Below are positions 22,067-33,766 of a stretch of 64,000 nucleotides of DNA, in pieces. The DNA is from Isoetes taiwanensis (taxonomy: Eukaryota; Streptophyta; Lycopodiopsida; Isoetales; Isoetaceae): assembly GCA_021234155.1 (NCBI GenBank), contig JAJEKV010000300.1:126001-190000 (forward strand). Reading direction: 5' to 3'. The translations under genes and the position numbers were made by a program. The notes beneath the pieces are model-generated. The model was not told the origin of the DNA. It saw only the letters and a program-made list of their open reading frames with translations, and did not search any database. Within the stretch, counting starts at the first letter, position 1. Each line of letters starts with the position of its first letter.

Positions 22067-23751
22067 CATTGGATTTTGTTGATTGCTTCGGAAAAAAAGA
22101 GTGGCAGTATTTCATTCACTATCTTGTAAGATCCTTTACAAAATTCTCATTCTCATATTTTATTAGTTCTGATTAAATGCTTTTAACATGCAGGGATGAA
22201 GTAAAAAGTGAGCTCACAGCCATAAACTTACTTCATGGAGGTAGTAATATTTGACTGGTGTGGTCCTTGTCTTAAGATTTAAGCTTTATTGTTAGCATGA
22301 TAGTCTAATCCACTTCACTTATCCAATGCTGGTTGCCTTATTTCTGACGGTGCATTTCTGAAATGGATATAGCTGGGATGAGTGGGTGGAACTGGACCGG
22401 CTTATGAAAGTCACCAATGCCAATGTTAAAAGGCAGAAAGCTCTTTTCAAAGATCAAAATGGTGATAAAGGAAGCGGACAATGGGACAGAGCAAGCAAAG
22501 GGCATCAAGTGGTATCCATTATGTTCCTCTGGAAGATTTAATGTTATTTGAGATAAAATCATTTAATTTACACGTTTGGCTTGTATATTTATTGAAAGGT
22601 AGTGCAATGGTTGAAGGGGACAGGGAAAACTCTAAAACATCTGGTATGTAAATTGTTAATTACAAACAGTATTATAGCTTTTCACTTATAGCATTTATTA
22701 TACTTGATCGTTTATCTGCAGGCATAAGAGAAAGGAAGAGGAAATCTGATGTTGGAGTTGAGGTACAGTAATCACAAAACCATATCAACTAAAATAAACT
22801 TGTCTCAAAGAGATACTCAGCATTTGAAAAGTTTCACTTGTCAAAGCATTGTCTGTATGCATATTGCAGCATTTTGGCCATTGACATGGACTGAAACTTG
22901 TCAGGATGCTATAAAGCTGCCACTTCCTGGGTCATTGAAGAAACAACTTATTGATGATTGCGAGTTTGTAACAAAGCTTGGGAAGGTTATTGGAATTTCG
23001 GAAAAGTTATTGGGATATGAACTATAAACCGTATTTTTAATCGATTTGTATTTCTTTTCAGCTAGTGAAGCTTCTATGAAACCCAACTGTGCAGGATATA
23101 CTTAATAAGTATTTGGAGTTCAGTTGTTTATACTTTATAGAGTTCATCCTAAATCCCCTTTGATACATAAGCTATTGCTCATATTGATCTCTTAAGCATT
23201 TATTGAATTAAAGACCATTACCATATTCGCAGTTCTGATGATGGACTCTCAACAGTCTTGAATGGACTACGCACATATTTTGACAAGACTTTACCTGCAA
23301 TGCTTTTATATAAAGTGGAGAATGACCAATATCAAGAATTTTGTGGCAATGGTGCTGCACCATCAGATATCTATGGCGCAGAACACTTTCTTAGATTGTT
23401 TGGTAATATTGAAGTGATAGGTAAAGATGTTCCTGACTGGTTTTAGCAGCATTCCTGGAGCTTGTGGGCAACTTGCTTTCATTCTCATATCAGGCTTTGT
23501 TTTTTCTATCAAGTTGTCTGAACTGCTTGCATATGTCAATATGGAAAGCGAAGCTTTGGCACAATTACAACTCAAGCTTGCAGATTTTCTAAAGTATGTA
23601 CTCTCATGGCATTATGTTGTTTATTTTGCTGCATTGAGTTATCTTATTTTCGAGCATGTCCAGGTATTTGCAGAAACACCAGCTTACATTATTTTTGTTT
23701 TCCTATGATGGCCCCAAGCTTGATATTACACGTAAAAAGCAACTGGAGTAG
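22067..23751 (+). pseudogene. MRG (MORF4-related) chromatin-reader pseudogene, introns retained
   Basis: Exons appear in family order with GT/AG borders. 22067-22125 ends KKEWQYFIHYL (chromodomain). 22373-22508 reads WDEWVELDRLMKVTNANVKR. Linker exons lie at 22599-22643 and 22722-22762. The MRG domain follows: 22905-22985 (LPGSLKKQLIDDCEFVTKLG), 23062-23123 (NPTVQDILNKYLEF), 23233-23402 (LRTYFDKTLPAMLLYK, PSDIYGAEHFLRLF), about 23509-23593 (KLSELLAYVNMESEALAQLQ) and 23664-23751 (YLQKHQLTLFLFSYDGP, then stop). In plants MRG proteins read H3K4/K36 methylation. Defects include an in-frame TGA at 23077-23079 where the family has arginine (CGA to TGA), a reading problem between HYL and WDEWV, a weak donor after KYLEF and a lost acceptor before KLSELL. 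Retained introns indicate a duplicated or degenerated gene, not a retrocopy. Earlier chromodomain exons were not found. Confidence 0.88.
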
Positions 23752-25126
23752 GATTCTTCTCTGTCAATATGATCATGTATTTTTGCCATTTTCTTTTTAT
23801 TTCGAATTACAAGTTCATGAAGCCTAAGCTCCACCTTTTGAATTAAAGTGAGTTGCTTTGGCTTGGTCCAGCAACAATATGTGCAATGTCCCATATACAT
23901 TTGGCCATTCTCAACTATCTAATGTTCGAAAAATGCTGACAAGCAATATGTATGTCCTTGTATAATAGGAAGAGTCATGGAGCTCAAATGTTCTTTCAAT
24001 CTTTTGATTAGTAATAATTATTTGCTACCATTATTCCCACATATTATTCAACTGTAACTCTACTAGCACCAAGAGATTTGTTCATGGTTACTACTGTGGT
24101 TACTTTCTTGTTTTATTTCACCTAGCCAAGATTTCCCTCGTAAAAGGAAATTGGGTCATTGTGAGTTGTAGCAAGAGCATGACATTGTACGATATCTCAC
24201 GCCATCATGAGGAAACAATCACCAGCAATATGTAGAGCAATATATATGACATTGTATTTTTGAGGTATGAGGATGCCAAATCATAAGGCAAGTCCTCATT
24301 TTTTCGGAGTGCTCAAGCGTTCTTTCTATCTATTGACAGTCACTATTCTTGTCATTACAGGATTGTTGAGGCATCCATTTCTATCTCTGATCTTATATCA
24401 TTCTTTGATTTTTTCTAACTCCGTTATTGAAATACCAAGTTAAACACTTCAAGAGAATGAAAGGAAAAGCTTACAAACGATGACCCTGTAGGTCCAAGGT
24501 ATTAAGAGCTTGACATCGCAATGCATGATTTTATTTCTTAAAACGTGTGCATATAGATTTTCACCAACTTACTAGTACATATCTCATGATGAATTAATGT
24601 AGAGTAAGGTACATATGAAATTTTCTTGCTCTTTATTGAAATGCCCACGTTCCTTTTTATTTCTCCAAGTGATGAGCTTTGAAGGGTATTTGATTTTCAT
24701 ATTAAGCTAAATGTAATGTGCTCATACAGGGTTAAATGGATGCTCTTTGAAAACGAAAGAAAACCTTCAGGTGATGAGTGACATACTAGTACAAAGCTTG
24801 ATGCTTAAGACTGATTCACTTTACTGTCCTAGGCCTTGAAGGCGCCTAGGCCCTAAAGGCCTCGAAGCCATGCTCACGTAACTTTCTGCCAGAGTTAACA
24901 TCAAGATACAAAGACGACTTTGCATCTCGGCTTCGATTTGGTTCTAAGTGATGCCCCGAGGTCGCCAGCCCAAGCCTCAGACCAGCAAAGATTCCCATCT
25001 GCAATATCAGCCATAGGTCTCAGGTTTTGGATTGTTTTGGATTATTTTGGATTGTTTTGTGTCCCAGTTTTGCTCCACAGGCCGTTGCTCTAGCTTTGCT
25101 TTTCGGCTACCCAGCATATTAGAGCT
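23752..25126. other. No gene recognised
   Basis: AT-rich downstream sequence of the MRG relic. A short GC-rich inverted cluster of AGGCCT/CCTAGGC words occurs at 24829-24872. No ORF is supported. Confidence 0.45.
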
Positions 25127-25215
25127 TTGAGTTCTCACGACCCAGTTATATGGCCCAGATTCTGCAACCAGCCTAAACGGTGTTTGTTTGCCGGATCTGA
25201 GATTTCACAACACAC

Positions 25216-26312
25216 TTGCAAGCCAAAGCTCCACTGCTCCCATATCTCATGGCGAAGCATGGTCAACGCCGCCATAACTTCACCGGTGCGGGGCTCCTGC
25301 GTGTCACATGGCTTGAACATTTATCGCTTCCAAAGTTTGATCTCATAAATCAGCATGCCTCACTTCAAGCACGGATCCTTACGTTGTTGTCCTCATCAGA
25401 CCAGCATCTTCTTCTGGACATCTTACAGAACGCATTTCTTGCAGGCCCGGCGATTTCCTTAGATGGTAAACTTTTGTTCCAGATACTGAATTTGTTTTAT
25501 TCTGTCATCTTAGAAGTAGGTACCCCACAGTCATCTCCCTCCTCTTGCCCAAAATTCTACACTGGGCCAAAATCCAGACCCTCGAGAGCACATGCACTGA
25601 TGACGGGGTGCAAACAGAGGCCCATGGGAATACCGATGTGGAGATGACAGATAAAGATCATGGTGCCACGCAAGAGCAGGATCACAGTGACATGCAGGAT
25701 AAGGATCATGGGAACATGCAGGCGGCATAATTTGCTCAGACAATGGTGGACAGAAACTTGAATTTGTGCATTGTGGTCGTGCCAGAGGCAAATCCTGCCA
25801 TGGATGCAGAACATGCAGCTAACTTCTTCACAGATGTTATGCACATTCAGAGGTCCTCCATTGTTACAGCATGCAGGGTTGGGGCTTAGAGGCCAGATCG
25901 ACCCCCCCATATCGTCGTGCAGTTCAATAGCCCACATGACAGGCTATATGTCCTTCAGCACGGAAGTCATCTAAAAGACACCCAGTTCTTAGTTCAGGAG
26001 GATCTCTCTCCGCTCCAGCTGATCAGTTGACGCCAGGAGTTGTGTAAGGTGCGAGAGGCTAGGCTACCGCGAAAGTGGGCAGTGTACTAGGGAGGCACAG
26101 CTATCATCCGAGGCCAGTGGCCTCAGAACCCATGGTTTGGTTATCTTTAGCTCATGTGCATGTGCTTGGACACTTATTATTATTTCTGTTGTATTTTTGT
26201 TATGTTTATATTCTTTGGTTCTTTCATTACTGTGATCGGGCTTATGCCCCGTCTTTTGTATTGGGTCCCATGATCCAATTGGGTGTTTACAGACATTAAA
26301 ATTTCTATCTAT
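25216..26312 (+). pseudogene. LINE derivative: ORF1 (RRM type) fused directly to a LINE 3' end
   Basis: From 25545 one frame runs through an acidic repeat (DKDHGATQEQDHSDMQ) into an L1-ORF1p-like RNA-binding domain. Recognisable blocks are NLNLCIVVVPEANPAMDAEH, RSSIVTACRVGA, RPDRPPHIVVQFNSPHDRLY, HLKDTQFLVQEDLSPLQL and the C-terminal KWAVY-GGTAIIRG. Only in-frame nonsense codons (25728, 25888, 26026 and one near 26086) interrupt it. Immediately after it, 26130-26312 is a T-rich LINE 3' end, with GGGTCCCATGATCCAATTGG and then ACAGACATTAAAATTTC. No endonuclease or RT intervenes, so the whole of ORF2 is missing. The upstream portion (25216-25544) is open in another frame and may be the ORF1 N-terminus. 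Confidence 0.75.
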
Positions 26313-26319
26313 ATATCTA

Positions 26320-26949
26320 ACCAAAGCATCATTTCTTAACGTACCAAGCAATATCAAGTGCACTAGTACTTGCCACTATATTAAGTGGAGCTGGATAAGG
26401 CACTTGAAATAATTGCTTGCAACTTTGGAAGAATAGTAAGAAGTACCAATGCTTTTATAAAGTGCTGGAACGTTTGGTCAAACCATATGTATGTTTGAAT
26501 TAGGTCACCACTGGGGCAGAGAAAGAAAAGAAAATATATAACCAATTTTCAAAGTTTGTTCTGGCAGCGCACAAGATTGGACAAATAAGAGGATATTTAG
26601 ACATCATAGAAATCATGATGACAGCCTTTCAGTGCTTCAAAAACGGCTGCCGTTTGACAAAGTTTGAGTTCTCATGTGACATCTAATTGTGATACATACT
26701 CCACCTAGTAAATAGAGTAACTAAAAGAATAGATAAGACTCACGACGTCTGTGTAATGTTGTCATATCGTTGCTCTCACATCACACATAAAACGTTGTTT
26801 ATGACGTAAGGTGTGTCATGTTTGCAACTTCTAAGACGTCGGAGATATGATTCAAAACCGGTCGATAACTGGTAGTCCCTAGAAAACTTCCCCTAAGCTT
26901 GATTTCGTCTTCTAAAAGCTTATGACCAAGCATGGATGTGCGTTTGAAC
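26320..26949. other. No gene recognised
   Basis: Non-coding. An imperfect inverted repeat of ACATCACAC/GTGTGTCATGT type lies near 26777-26822. Confidence 0.4.
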
Positions 26950-27213
26950 TATGATTTAAGCCACCTCACCCTCCGGCCATGGAGGGCAACCCTCCGTGCG
27001 CAGCACCTTGTTCTTCTTCCTTTATTGTCATGTCAATGAATTTCTCTTTCTTCCTTTTTTTTGTTGGATTCTTGTTGTTGTTGTTCCTTTCGAGGCAGGG
27101 GTTTTTTAATCCTAGTAGTAATGATTGTACTAGCCCATTGTATGGGTCCCATGACCTATTGGTCTCCGTAGACGTTAAAAAAACTATTCTATTCTATTCT
27201 ATTCTATTCTAGA
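26950..27213 (+). mobile_element. 5'-truncated LINE 3' end with (ATTCT)n tail
   Basis: A T-rich 3' untranslated stretch ends GGGTCCCATGACCTATTGGTC then TCCGTAGACGTTAAAA and a tail of about five ATTCT units (27184-27212). The GACC-TATT-GGTC hairpin and GTAGACGTTAA box match the 3' ends of the larger LINEs elsewhere in the window. Confidence 0.8.
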
Positions 27214-28347
27214 TATGCAATGTAAAGTTTTGAAGGGTGATTTGTACATGTATTTTACATTTCTTTACTAATTCATACCTAGCATCTGCTTCATCCTTAC
27301 TGCAAATACTTTTTACATCCATGATGGATATCCACCTGGCATTTTCTTTTATTCTGATCATAAGCGAAACAATTTTCTCCTCAAGACCTGTTGTTGAAAT
27401 TTTATCCAACATTATTTACTTAAATATTAGCATTCTTGTTGCATGGACTGTTAGGATCTTCTTTTCTACGAAATATCAACTCTTTTAATTTGGGATTTTC
27501 CGGTTTGGCGAAAAAAGTTTTTGGAATTTTTCTTAGTCACATTTCCTAAGATTTTGAAGGGTTTAGTCACCGGAAAAAAATTCCGATAATCTAAAAATCG
27601 AAAAAAAATTTATAGTTTTAGAGTTTCATTTAGGTTAGGTTCCTATCAATGTTTCGATTTAGGTTAGGTTTTCGATTTTGGTTGGGCTCTAATTGTTCAT
27701 CGTGAAGGCTCGGAGCACAAACCAAGCCACAAACACAGAGCTGGCCATGCCAGCGGCAGCTCTTGCTAGCTCTTGCTAGCTCAATACTGCACAGTAGCAC
27801 CTTTGCAGCACTGGCCAAATCGAGATCCTCTGCAAATTGATCAGCAGCACCCTACTTCCTCTTCTCATTCTCATTCTTGCGGCACAGCAGCAGCTTTGCC
27901 TACCCTGGCCAAATCGGGATCCTCTGCAAATTGATTACTTCCAGTATTCATGAGCCAGGTAAGGAAACGATTCTGTGAATAGAGTTTTTCAGGGCATTTT
28001 TTCTCGATGCTCCTATTTTGCTACTCTTGCGAGTTTTAAGAATAGTGGGAGTTGAACAACGAAGTAGGCATAAATCATTTGTTTTTCAGTTCCCAGCCCA
28101 AAGTTCAGGTCATAAGAATGTCAGTTTGGGCGCCCATTCTTAGCAGAGCGGGACCTCTGCATGCTCTTGGTGGAAATGCTGCTTCTGGGTTAGTTCATTA
28201 TTCTTCTTCTTCTTGCTCTTCTTATGTTGTTGTCTTATTAGTCCGTATGCTGGTAGAGCTCTTCTGTTCTTTTTAGTCCTATCAGCTGAATAATTTGTGG
28301 CAATCTTATAAATACGATTTATGCTGATCTGCTTGGTGAAATTGCAG
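27214..28347. other. Unassigned, with a short direct repeat
   Basis: CTGGCCAAATCGAGATCCTC followed by TGCAAATTGAT at about 27808-27841 recurs with one change at about 27903-27935. This may be promoter or 5' exon debris of the chorismate mutase relic downstream, but no transit peptide or first exon was identified. Confidence 0.35.
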
Positions 28348-28537
28348 TAGATCTCTGTGAGAATTTGACATGGACTCGCTCATAAGACAAGAAGACAGTA
28401 TTATTTATGCGCTCATAGAGCGTGCTCAGTATAATATGAATTCTTCCACCCATGATTGGAACATATTCAGCATTCCAAATTTTAAAGGCTCACTGGTTGA
28501 GTATATTTTGAAGGAGACAGAATCTCTTCATGCAAAG
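28348..28537 (+). pseudogene. Chorismate mutase exon (eukaryotic AroQ type), frameshifted
   Basis: After an acceptor-like TTGCAG the sequence reads DLCENLT. A small deletion then shifts frame to MDSLIRQEDSIIYALIERAQ. It continues YNMNSSTHDWNIFSIPNF and KGSLVEYILKETESLHAK to a clean AAG|GTAATGG donor at 28538. These residues match the N-terminal helix of plant chorismate mutases (LIRQEDSIIF-LIERAQ; GSLVEF-L-ETE-LHAKVG). In the shikimate pathway the enzyme turns chorismate into prephenate. The next expected exon (YKSPDEHPFFPE) does not follow. A tandem duplication of intron-like DNA follows instead. This is a fragment of a gene copy, not a working gene. Confidence 0.88.
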
Positions 28538-29477
28538 GTAATGGATAACCTCTTTTATAGATAATGTTAGGATAGATGTTATTTGGAAGGATGTTGAAAT
28601 CTGACTAAGATAATCCTTATGATATAGATATTGCTTATTTTTTCTTCTAAGTTTCTGAATGCCTAATCCAGATTTGTATCTAGATCCTCCACAGCTTGCA
28701 CGTAATTCCTTGCATCTGTTAATTAGAATTGTGTTTGTGTAGAAGCTCTATTCTGTTATGTAGAAGGGTAAGGTTTCATTGGAATTTTGGATTGGTTCTT
28801 CTTTCTTTTAGCATGAATGGGGGATAGTTGTTGGTGCTTTAGTATAACATCAACTTTGGCCTTATCCCATCTTACAGGTCCCGAGTTGCTGATGGTCATG
28901 GACCAGCTAAGTTCGTTGATGGAGGAAATGTCAAGGACAGATCATGGACATTTAATCGGTATAGATATTTGAGCACAGAAACTATTTGATTTTAAGACAG
29001 AATATCTTCATGCAAAGATAATGGATAATCTATTGTATAGATAATGTTAGGGTAGATGTTATTTGATAGGATGTTGAAATATGACTTAGATAATCCTTAT
29101 GATATAGATATTGCTTATTTCATCTTCTAAGTTTCTGAATGCTTAATCCAGATTTGTATCTAGATCCTCCATAACTCGCACGTAATTCCTTGCATCCATT
29201 AATTATAATTGTGTTTGTGTAGAAGCTCTATACTGTTATGTAGAAGGGCAAGGTTTCATTGGAATTTTGGATTGGTTCTTTCTTTTAGCATGAATGGGGG
29301 ATAATTGTTGGTGCTTTAGTATAACATCAAACTTTGGCCTTATCCCATGTTACAGCTCCCAAGTTGCTCATGGTCATGGTCCAGCTAAGTTCGTTGATAG
29401 AGGAAATGTCAAGGACAGATCATGGACATTCAATCGGTATAGATATTTGATCACAGAAACTATTTGATTTTACGAGA
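28517..29477. repeat. 480-bp tandem duplication
   Basis: Unit 1 runs from ACAGAATCTCTTCATGCAAAG (28517) to ACTATTTGATTTTA. Unit 2 starts with the same words at about 28997 and ends near 29477. By eye the copies are about 94-95% identical. The unit begins inside the chorismate mutase exon and includes its donor plus a second exon-like segment (ADGHGPAKFVDGGNVKDRSW, then TFNRYRYL) preceded by TTACAG. That segment is present in both copies and is not part of chorismate mutase. Confidence 0.9.
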
Positions 29478-31090
29478 TTATTGGAGACTATGCAAAATTA
29501 TTAATGTCTACATGTGGTTTACTACATCCATCAGCATCAACTCTATGCATTTCTATTATCCATTTTAATTTGTGGGACTCCACTATAGATGCATTTACGG
29601 GCTCTCTCTATGCAAAGAGATCTCTTCAAGCTGTCAAGGTGTGATGCCAAAATGCTTGGTTTGCTTGATTGAAGGTAAGTTTATTATCTGTTTATAGATC
29701 TATTCTGTTTTAAATCTTTTACTACTTGCTTTTAAAATTCCACTTCAGATAGCATCATTCTTGCAACATGAGTCTTGATGCTAGCACATATAAGCCTAAG
29801 TCTTTTATCTGCAAAAAAATCTTTTATCTGCGAAATCACTCACCTCTAGATTTTTACTTTGTGCTCTTAAATGCAGAGGTTGAATAGCACGTGGATAGCA
29901 TTGTTGCGCACTGCCGAGTTCTACGAATGGATTTTGATGCAAATTGCCGTGACTGGTCCATTTGGAACAGCAACATTCTGTCCGGAGAAGGGATTGAGAG
30001 GATTGTGTATGCTGTATATCAACCATTTGGCATGTATTTTTCTTAGTTTCAACATTTTCATTTTATTTAGCATAATCTAATACTACTTGCAGTGGCACTA
30101 CTATTAACATAGCTGTAAGGCCAAGAATTCAATCAGCTTAGGTGGATCACTCCAACTAATTTAAAATTTGAGCTGTAATACCTGAATGAGCTACATATTT
30201 TCTGATGATAGATTTATTCTTAAACAATAGGATACACAATAGGTAGAATGTTTATAACCCTTCGTTGACTTTTCATATACTATTATAAGAGTGGTCAATT
30301 GGTCTAGAAACAAGGATATTGCTTGAATCATCCATAAATATCATGTTGCATTGAATGCTTCCAACTGTGACCAACGAAACACGGTGTTTAATCCTAATAT
30401 TATTAGGTAACTTGCACACCACATTAAGCTCCTTGCCCTTGGCTAAAGAGTGTATACAACAATTGTATCAGTTGCTTACCTGTGAATCTTTGGCAAGTTA
30501 AATTATCCTTTTTCAATAAGCTAGATTGGATAATGATGCATGGAAAGTGTGCATGTGGTGGAAGGCAGTTGGCTTAAACAATTGCACCTATCTAGATGGT
30601 CTTGAACAATATCATTGTCTATTGTTTTTGAGGTAGAAAGCAGTCGATTTAAGCAATTGTGTCTAACTGGATTGTGCCAGATAATGTCATTGTCTACTAT
30701 TTTTTTTTAGGCCGATCTCTTTCACATATATTACTAAGTGCATTGCCAATAACTTTCATCATATGTGAAATATAAGAACTAAACTTTGTTACACTTCAAC
30801 TTTACAAAGTTGAGAACTAAACTTTGTTACACTTCAACTTTACAAAGTTGAGAAATATGTGGATCCTATAACTTGCTTCCGCCAGCTTTTGATGACAATG
30901 TGTAATAGACATAAACCATCTCTACCTGATAGAGAAACCATTTGCACCTAACGAATAATTTCTATAAAAGCCAAATTCTACAAAAACTCTACGACAATTT
31001 CATGGATCTATAAACCTAGATATGTTTGAACCTCTATTATTTGCACACACATGCATTTTTAAATTTTATTATCATTTCTAGAGTTTTATA
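29478..31090. other. Unassigned; possible exon at 29876-30030 and a 38-bp tandem repeat
   Basis: A plus-strand stretch at about 29905-30030 can be read as HCRVLRMDFDANCRDWSIWN and GEGIERIVYAVYQPFG, protein-like but not recognised. At 30776-30813 and 30814-30851 a 38-bp unit, GAACTAAACTTTGTTACACT onwards, is duplicated exactly and contains the inverted pair AACTTTA/TACAAAGTT. Confidence 0.35.
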
Positions 31091-31096
31091 TTTTTG

Positions 31097-31711
31097 CCCG
31101 GCAACGCCGGGATAGATACCCGGAACCCCGTTCCGCACTCCGTTCCCGTTCCAACATGCGTTCCCATGCTTGAGGCGTTCCGGGAACTTCTCCTTACGTT
31201 CCCAAAGTGTGTCTTACCCGGAACGTCATTGGGAACTCCGTTCCCGACGTTCCGGTTACAACGTTCCCAACATGGGAAAAGAAAAATAAAATTTCAACAT
31301 TAACAAATGACCTAAAAGTTAAATTTTATAAGAAAATAAAACCTAAAATAAATTGGTGGTCGTGGATATGGCAGAAGATAGTGACGTCTGAGTTTTTTCT
31401 TCAAGAAACAGGTCGAAATCAACAGTTGTAACAAGGAAACAAGTCGAAATCATAAATTTACATGTCTAGAGGTTGAAATCATTTAGTTTCTTTGATTCTT
31501 TTTTGAATTTTTGTGCAGAAGGCGGTAAGTAAGTGCAAGTAAAAAAGTACAAGTACAATAGTTGGGAACTCCATTTTTAAGAATTAAAGGTTCAAATTTA
31601 CGTTCCGGCAGTTCCCGTTCCCGCCCGTTCCAGTTCCGGTTCCGGGGAGAAGGTCCACGTGATGAAAACGTTCCCGATCCGGGTATCTATGCCGGGCACC
31701 CGTTACTAGTG
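31097..31711. mobile_element. Foldback/MITE-like element rich in GTTCCC words
   Basis: The left end reads TGCCCGGCAACGCCGGG followed by ATAGATACCCGGA. The right end, reverse-complemented, reads TGCCCGGC directly followed by ATAGATACCCGGA, so termini are inverted with one 9-bp indel. Inside both ends the words GTTCCCG, GGAACG and TTCCGG repeat many times. The middle (31280-31560) is AT-rich and has no ORF of note. No target duplication was identified. Confidence 0.65.
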
Positions 31712-33738
31712 TATGTTGAATCTGAACTTTTTAATGCTAGTTACAATGGTTAATATGGCTAAGTATTTTCTGATACAAAGTACAATATGCCAGTACAGTT
31801 TGATTGCAGATCTTTAACCGTGTTTGATAAAAAGATTATGTCTGACACTATTTGATTTGGAAGACAATTTATTGACAAAGTTTTATGAGTTTTATTGGCT
31901 ACTTATTTCTGAATAGTGAGCTTGTGAAGTAGAAGGTTCAAATGTTATATAAGAGAAGGCTGCAGATTCCTCCCTGTAGTACTCATATTTAGTGGGGATA
32001 TGGATAGAGATGGTACCAATGGAGCAGATGGCAAAGAAGTTGCTAGCGCTTCCCGCTGCCCTTGTACCTCAGGTATAGGCCCAACAAAGATGGTTTGTCA
32101 TGATCTTAGCCTACAGGTTGCGTAATGATTTTTGGCTTCAACCTCATCTCATTCTCTAATCTAGCTTCCCCTTACAATCTTATAAATTATGAGTTGTCGT
32201 CTGAAAATAAATGTCGTTTTTTCTCTCTTGGCCAATTCTGCAGATGATGATTCTGATACATCACCACGTGACCCCCATATGGACAAATCTTCACTTCCCG
32301 CAAAACTTGACCTTTGAATTGAAGACTCAACCAAACCATCACCATGACTTGGATATATAATGCCATTGCTGTCAGCCCTAATATCTTGCCCACTAGTAGA
32401 AGCATAATTCGGATGCATCGCATCTTACTCTGCAGTCCTATCTAGCTCCACGGTTGCTGGAGCAAGCTAGATTGAGACATCAATAACAATACTTGTCGTA
32501 GTTTTAACATGTTTATTTCTTTTTCCGGTTGAAGGGTTGTCAACAGCCAGTTGATTCCTTCAATACTCTAGAAGCTGAAACATCAAAACAGGGAGCAAAA
32601 AGAAAACCATCCAGTTCTATTATCTTAGATCGAATGTTGTCTTGAGTGCGTCGCCATCATTTGCAGTGAATCAAATGGTGAAGATCCTTATCACTCTGAT
32701 GTAGATGTCTGATGTAGATGTTGAGAAAGAAAAAGGCACTACTAACATTGCCATGTCTTACATTAAGCCTTATGCAATTAAATTGAGAGAATCCCACTTC
32801 TCATTTTGACTTCATTTGGTTAGTTTTTTATATTATTTAGCAGCGATATGAAGTTTTATATTATTGAGCAGCGATATGAAGTTTGATACATGTTTTATCT
32901 TACAATCAAGCTAGCCCCTTGATAGTTGGATTAATAATTTGATGCACTGCTATCATAATTCTTGGACATGCTAAACTAGATTGATCTCATAAAACGAAGA
33001 CTCTTTTTAATCCCTCTCCATAAGCCTCAGCACATTATGTTGAAACAAATTATTATGTGCCTTTTATTCTTCAAGTGCATCATGAAGCATTGGTAGTCCA
33101 CTGGACACGACAATTCAAATGGATGTATACAATTTAGGTTATTAACTCTTTAACCATGGTAATATGTAGATATACGTAGCATAATTATTGTAGTACCATG
33201 ATAAAAAAGAACTTGAAGCTGCATAGTCAAGTCCGTGAACAATCTAAAAAATAATTTATATGTCTCTACAACAAGAAATATTACACGTGTTGTGGCACAA
33301 GTTGCAAATGTTATATATAGTCCTAATGTTTATCTAAACCTAATAATTTCTAGCCTAACCCTCCCTGACCCTGATCCTAATCCATATGACAAAGTGAACT
33401 TGCAAATTTTAACTTTAACTCGAACAATAACCTAACTTAAAAATCTAATGTATAGGGAGAGCATGAAAATGATAACCCCCTAATTTAATCCTAGCCATGA
33501 TCCCAAGAGATTATAATATAAGCCACTCTTTGCATATCAGATTTTAGGGTCAAAGTGAGGAGAATGAAAAGGATTAGGGTTGGGGTAGTTTGGCTAGGTT
33601 ATTATTATAGAAATAACTACAATGTTTTTTCAACCCAAGTCCAATAACAGCATGCACCATTTCTTGTTTTCTATAAGCTATAATATCGTTCTTGCGAATT
33701 ATAATCATAAGTTCTCTAAAACCAATCCTAAAACATTA
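31712..33738. other. Mostly unassigned; possible minus-strand exon near 32240-32440
   Basis: On the minus strand 32440-32240 reads TVELDRTA, then a stop, then HPNYASTSGQDIRADSNGII and FAGSEDLSIWGSRGDVSESS. It ends at a possible TCTGCAG border. The serine-rich, codon-like composition suggests an exon of a host gene that I do not recognise. The rest holds no supported ORF. The phrase GTTTTATATTATT..GCAGCGATATGAAG is duplicated near 32826-32881. Confidence 0.3.
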
Positions 33739-33766
33739 CTAGTTATGGTGCCCGGCGTTGCCGGGC
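33739..33766 (-). mobile_element. Helitron 3' terminus
   Basis: The minus strand reads GCCCGGCAACGCCGGGC (33766-33750), a 7-bp-stem GC hairpin. It is followed by ACCATAA and CTAG, then T. A GC-rich hairpin a few bases before CTRR with a T after it is the hallmark of Helitron 3' ends. The body would extend to the right; its 5' TC end was not located, and no Rep/helicase ORF is visible, so this is likely non-autonomous or only a fragment. Confidence 0.7.

Noticed and set aside
24829-24872. AGGCCT/CCTAGGC cluster as a regulatory palindrome
   Set aside because: Short, GC-rich and imperfect; no neighbouring gene start or element boundary supports a role.
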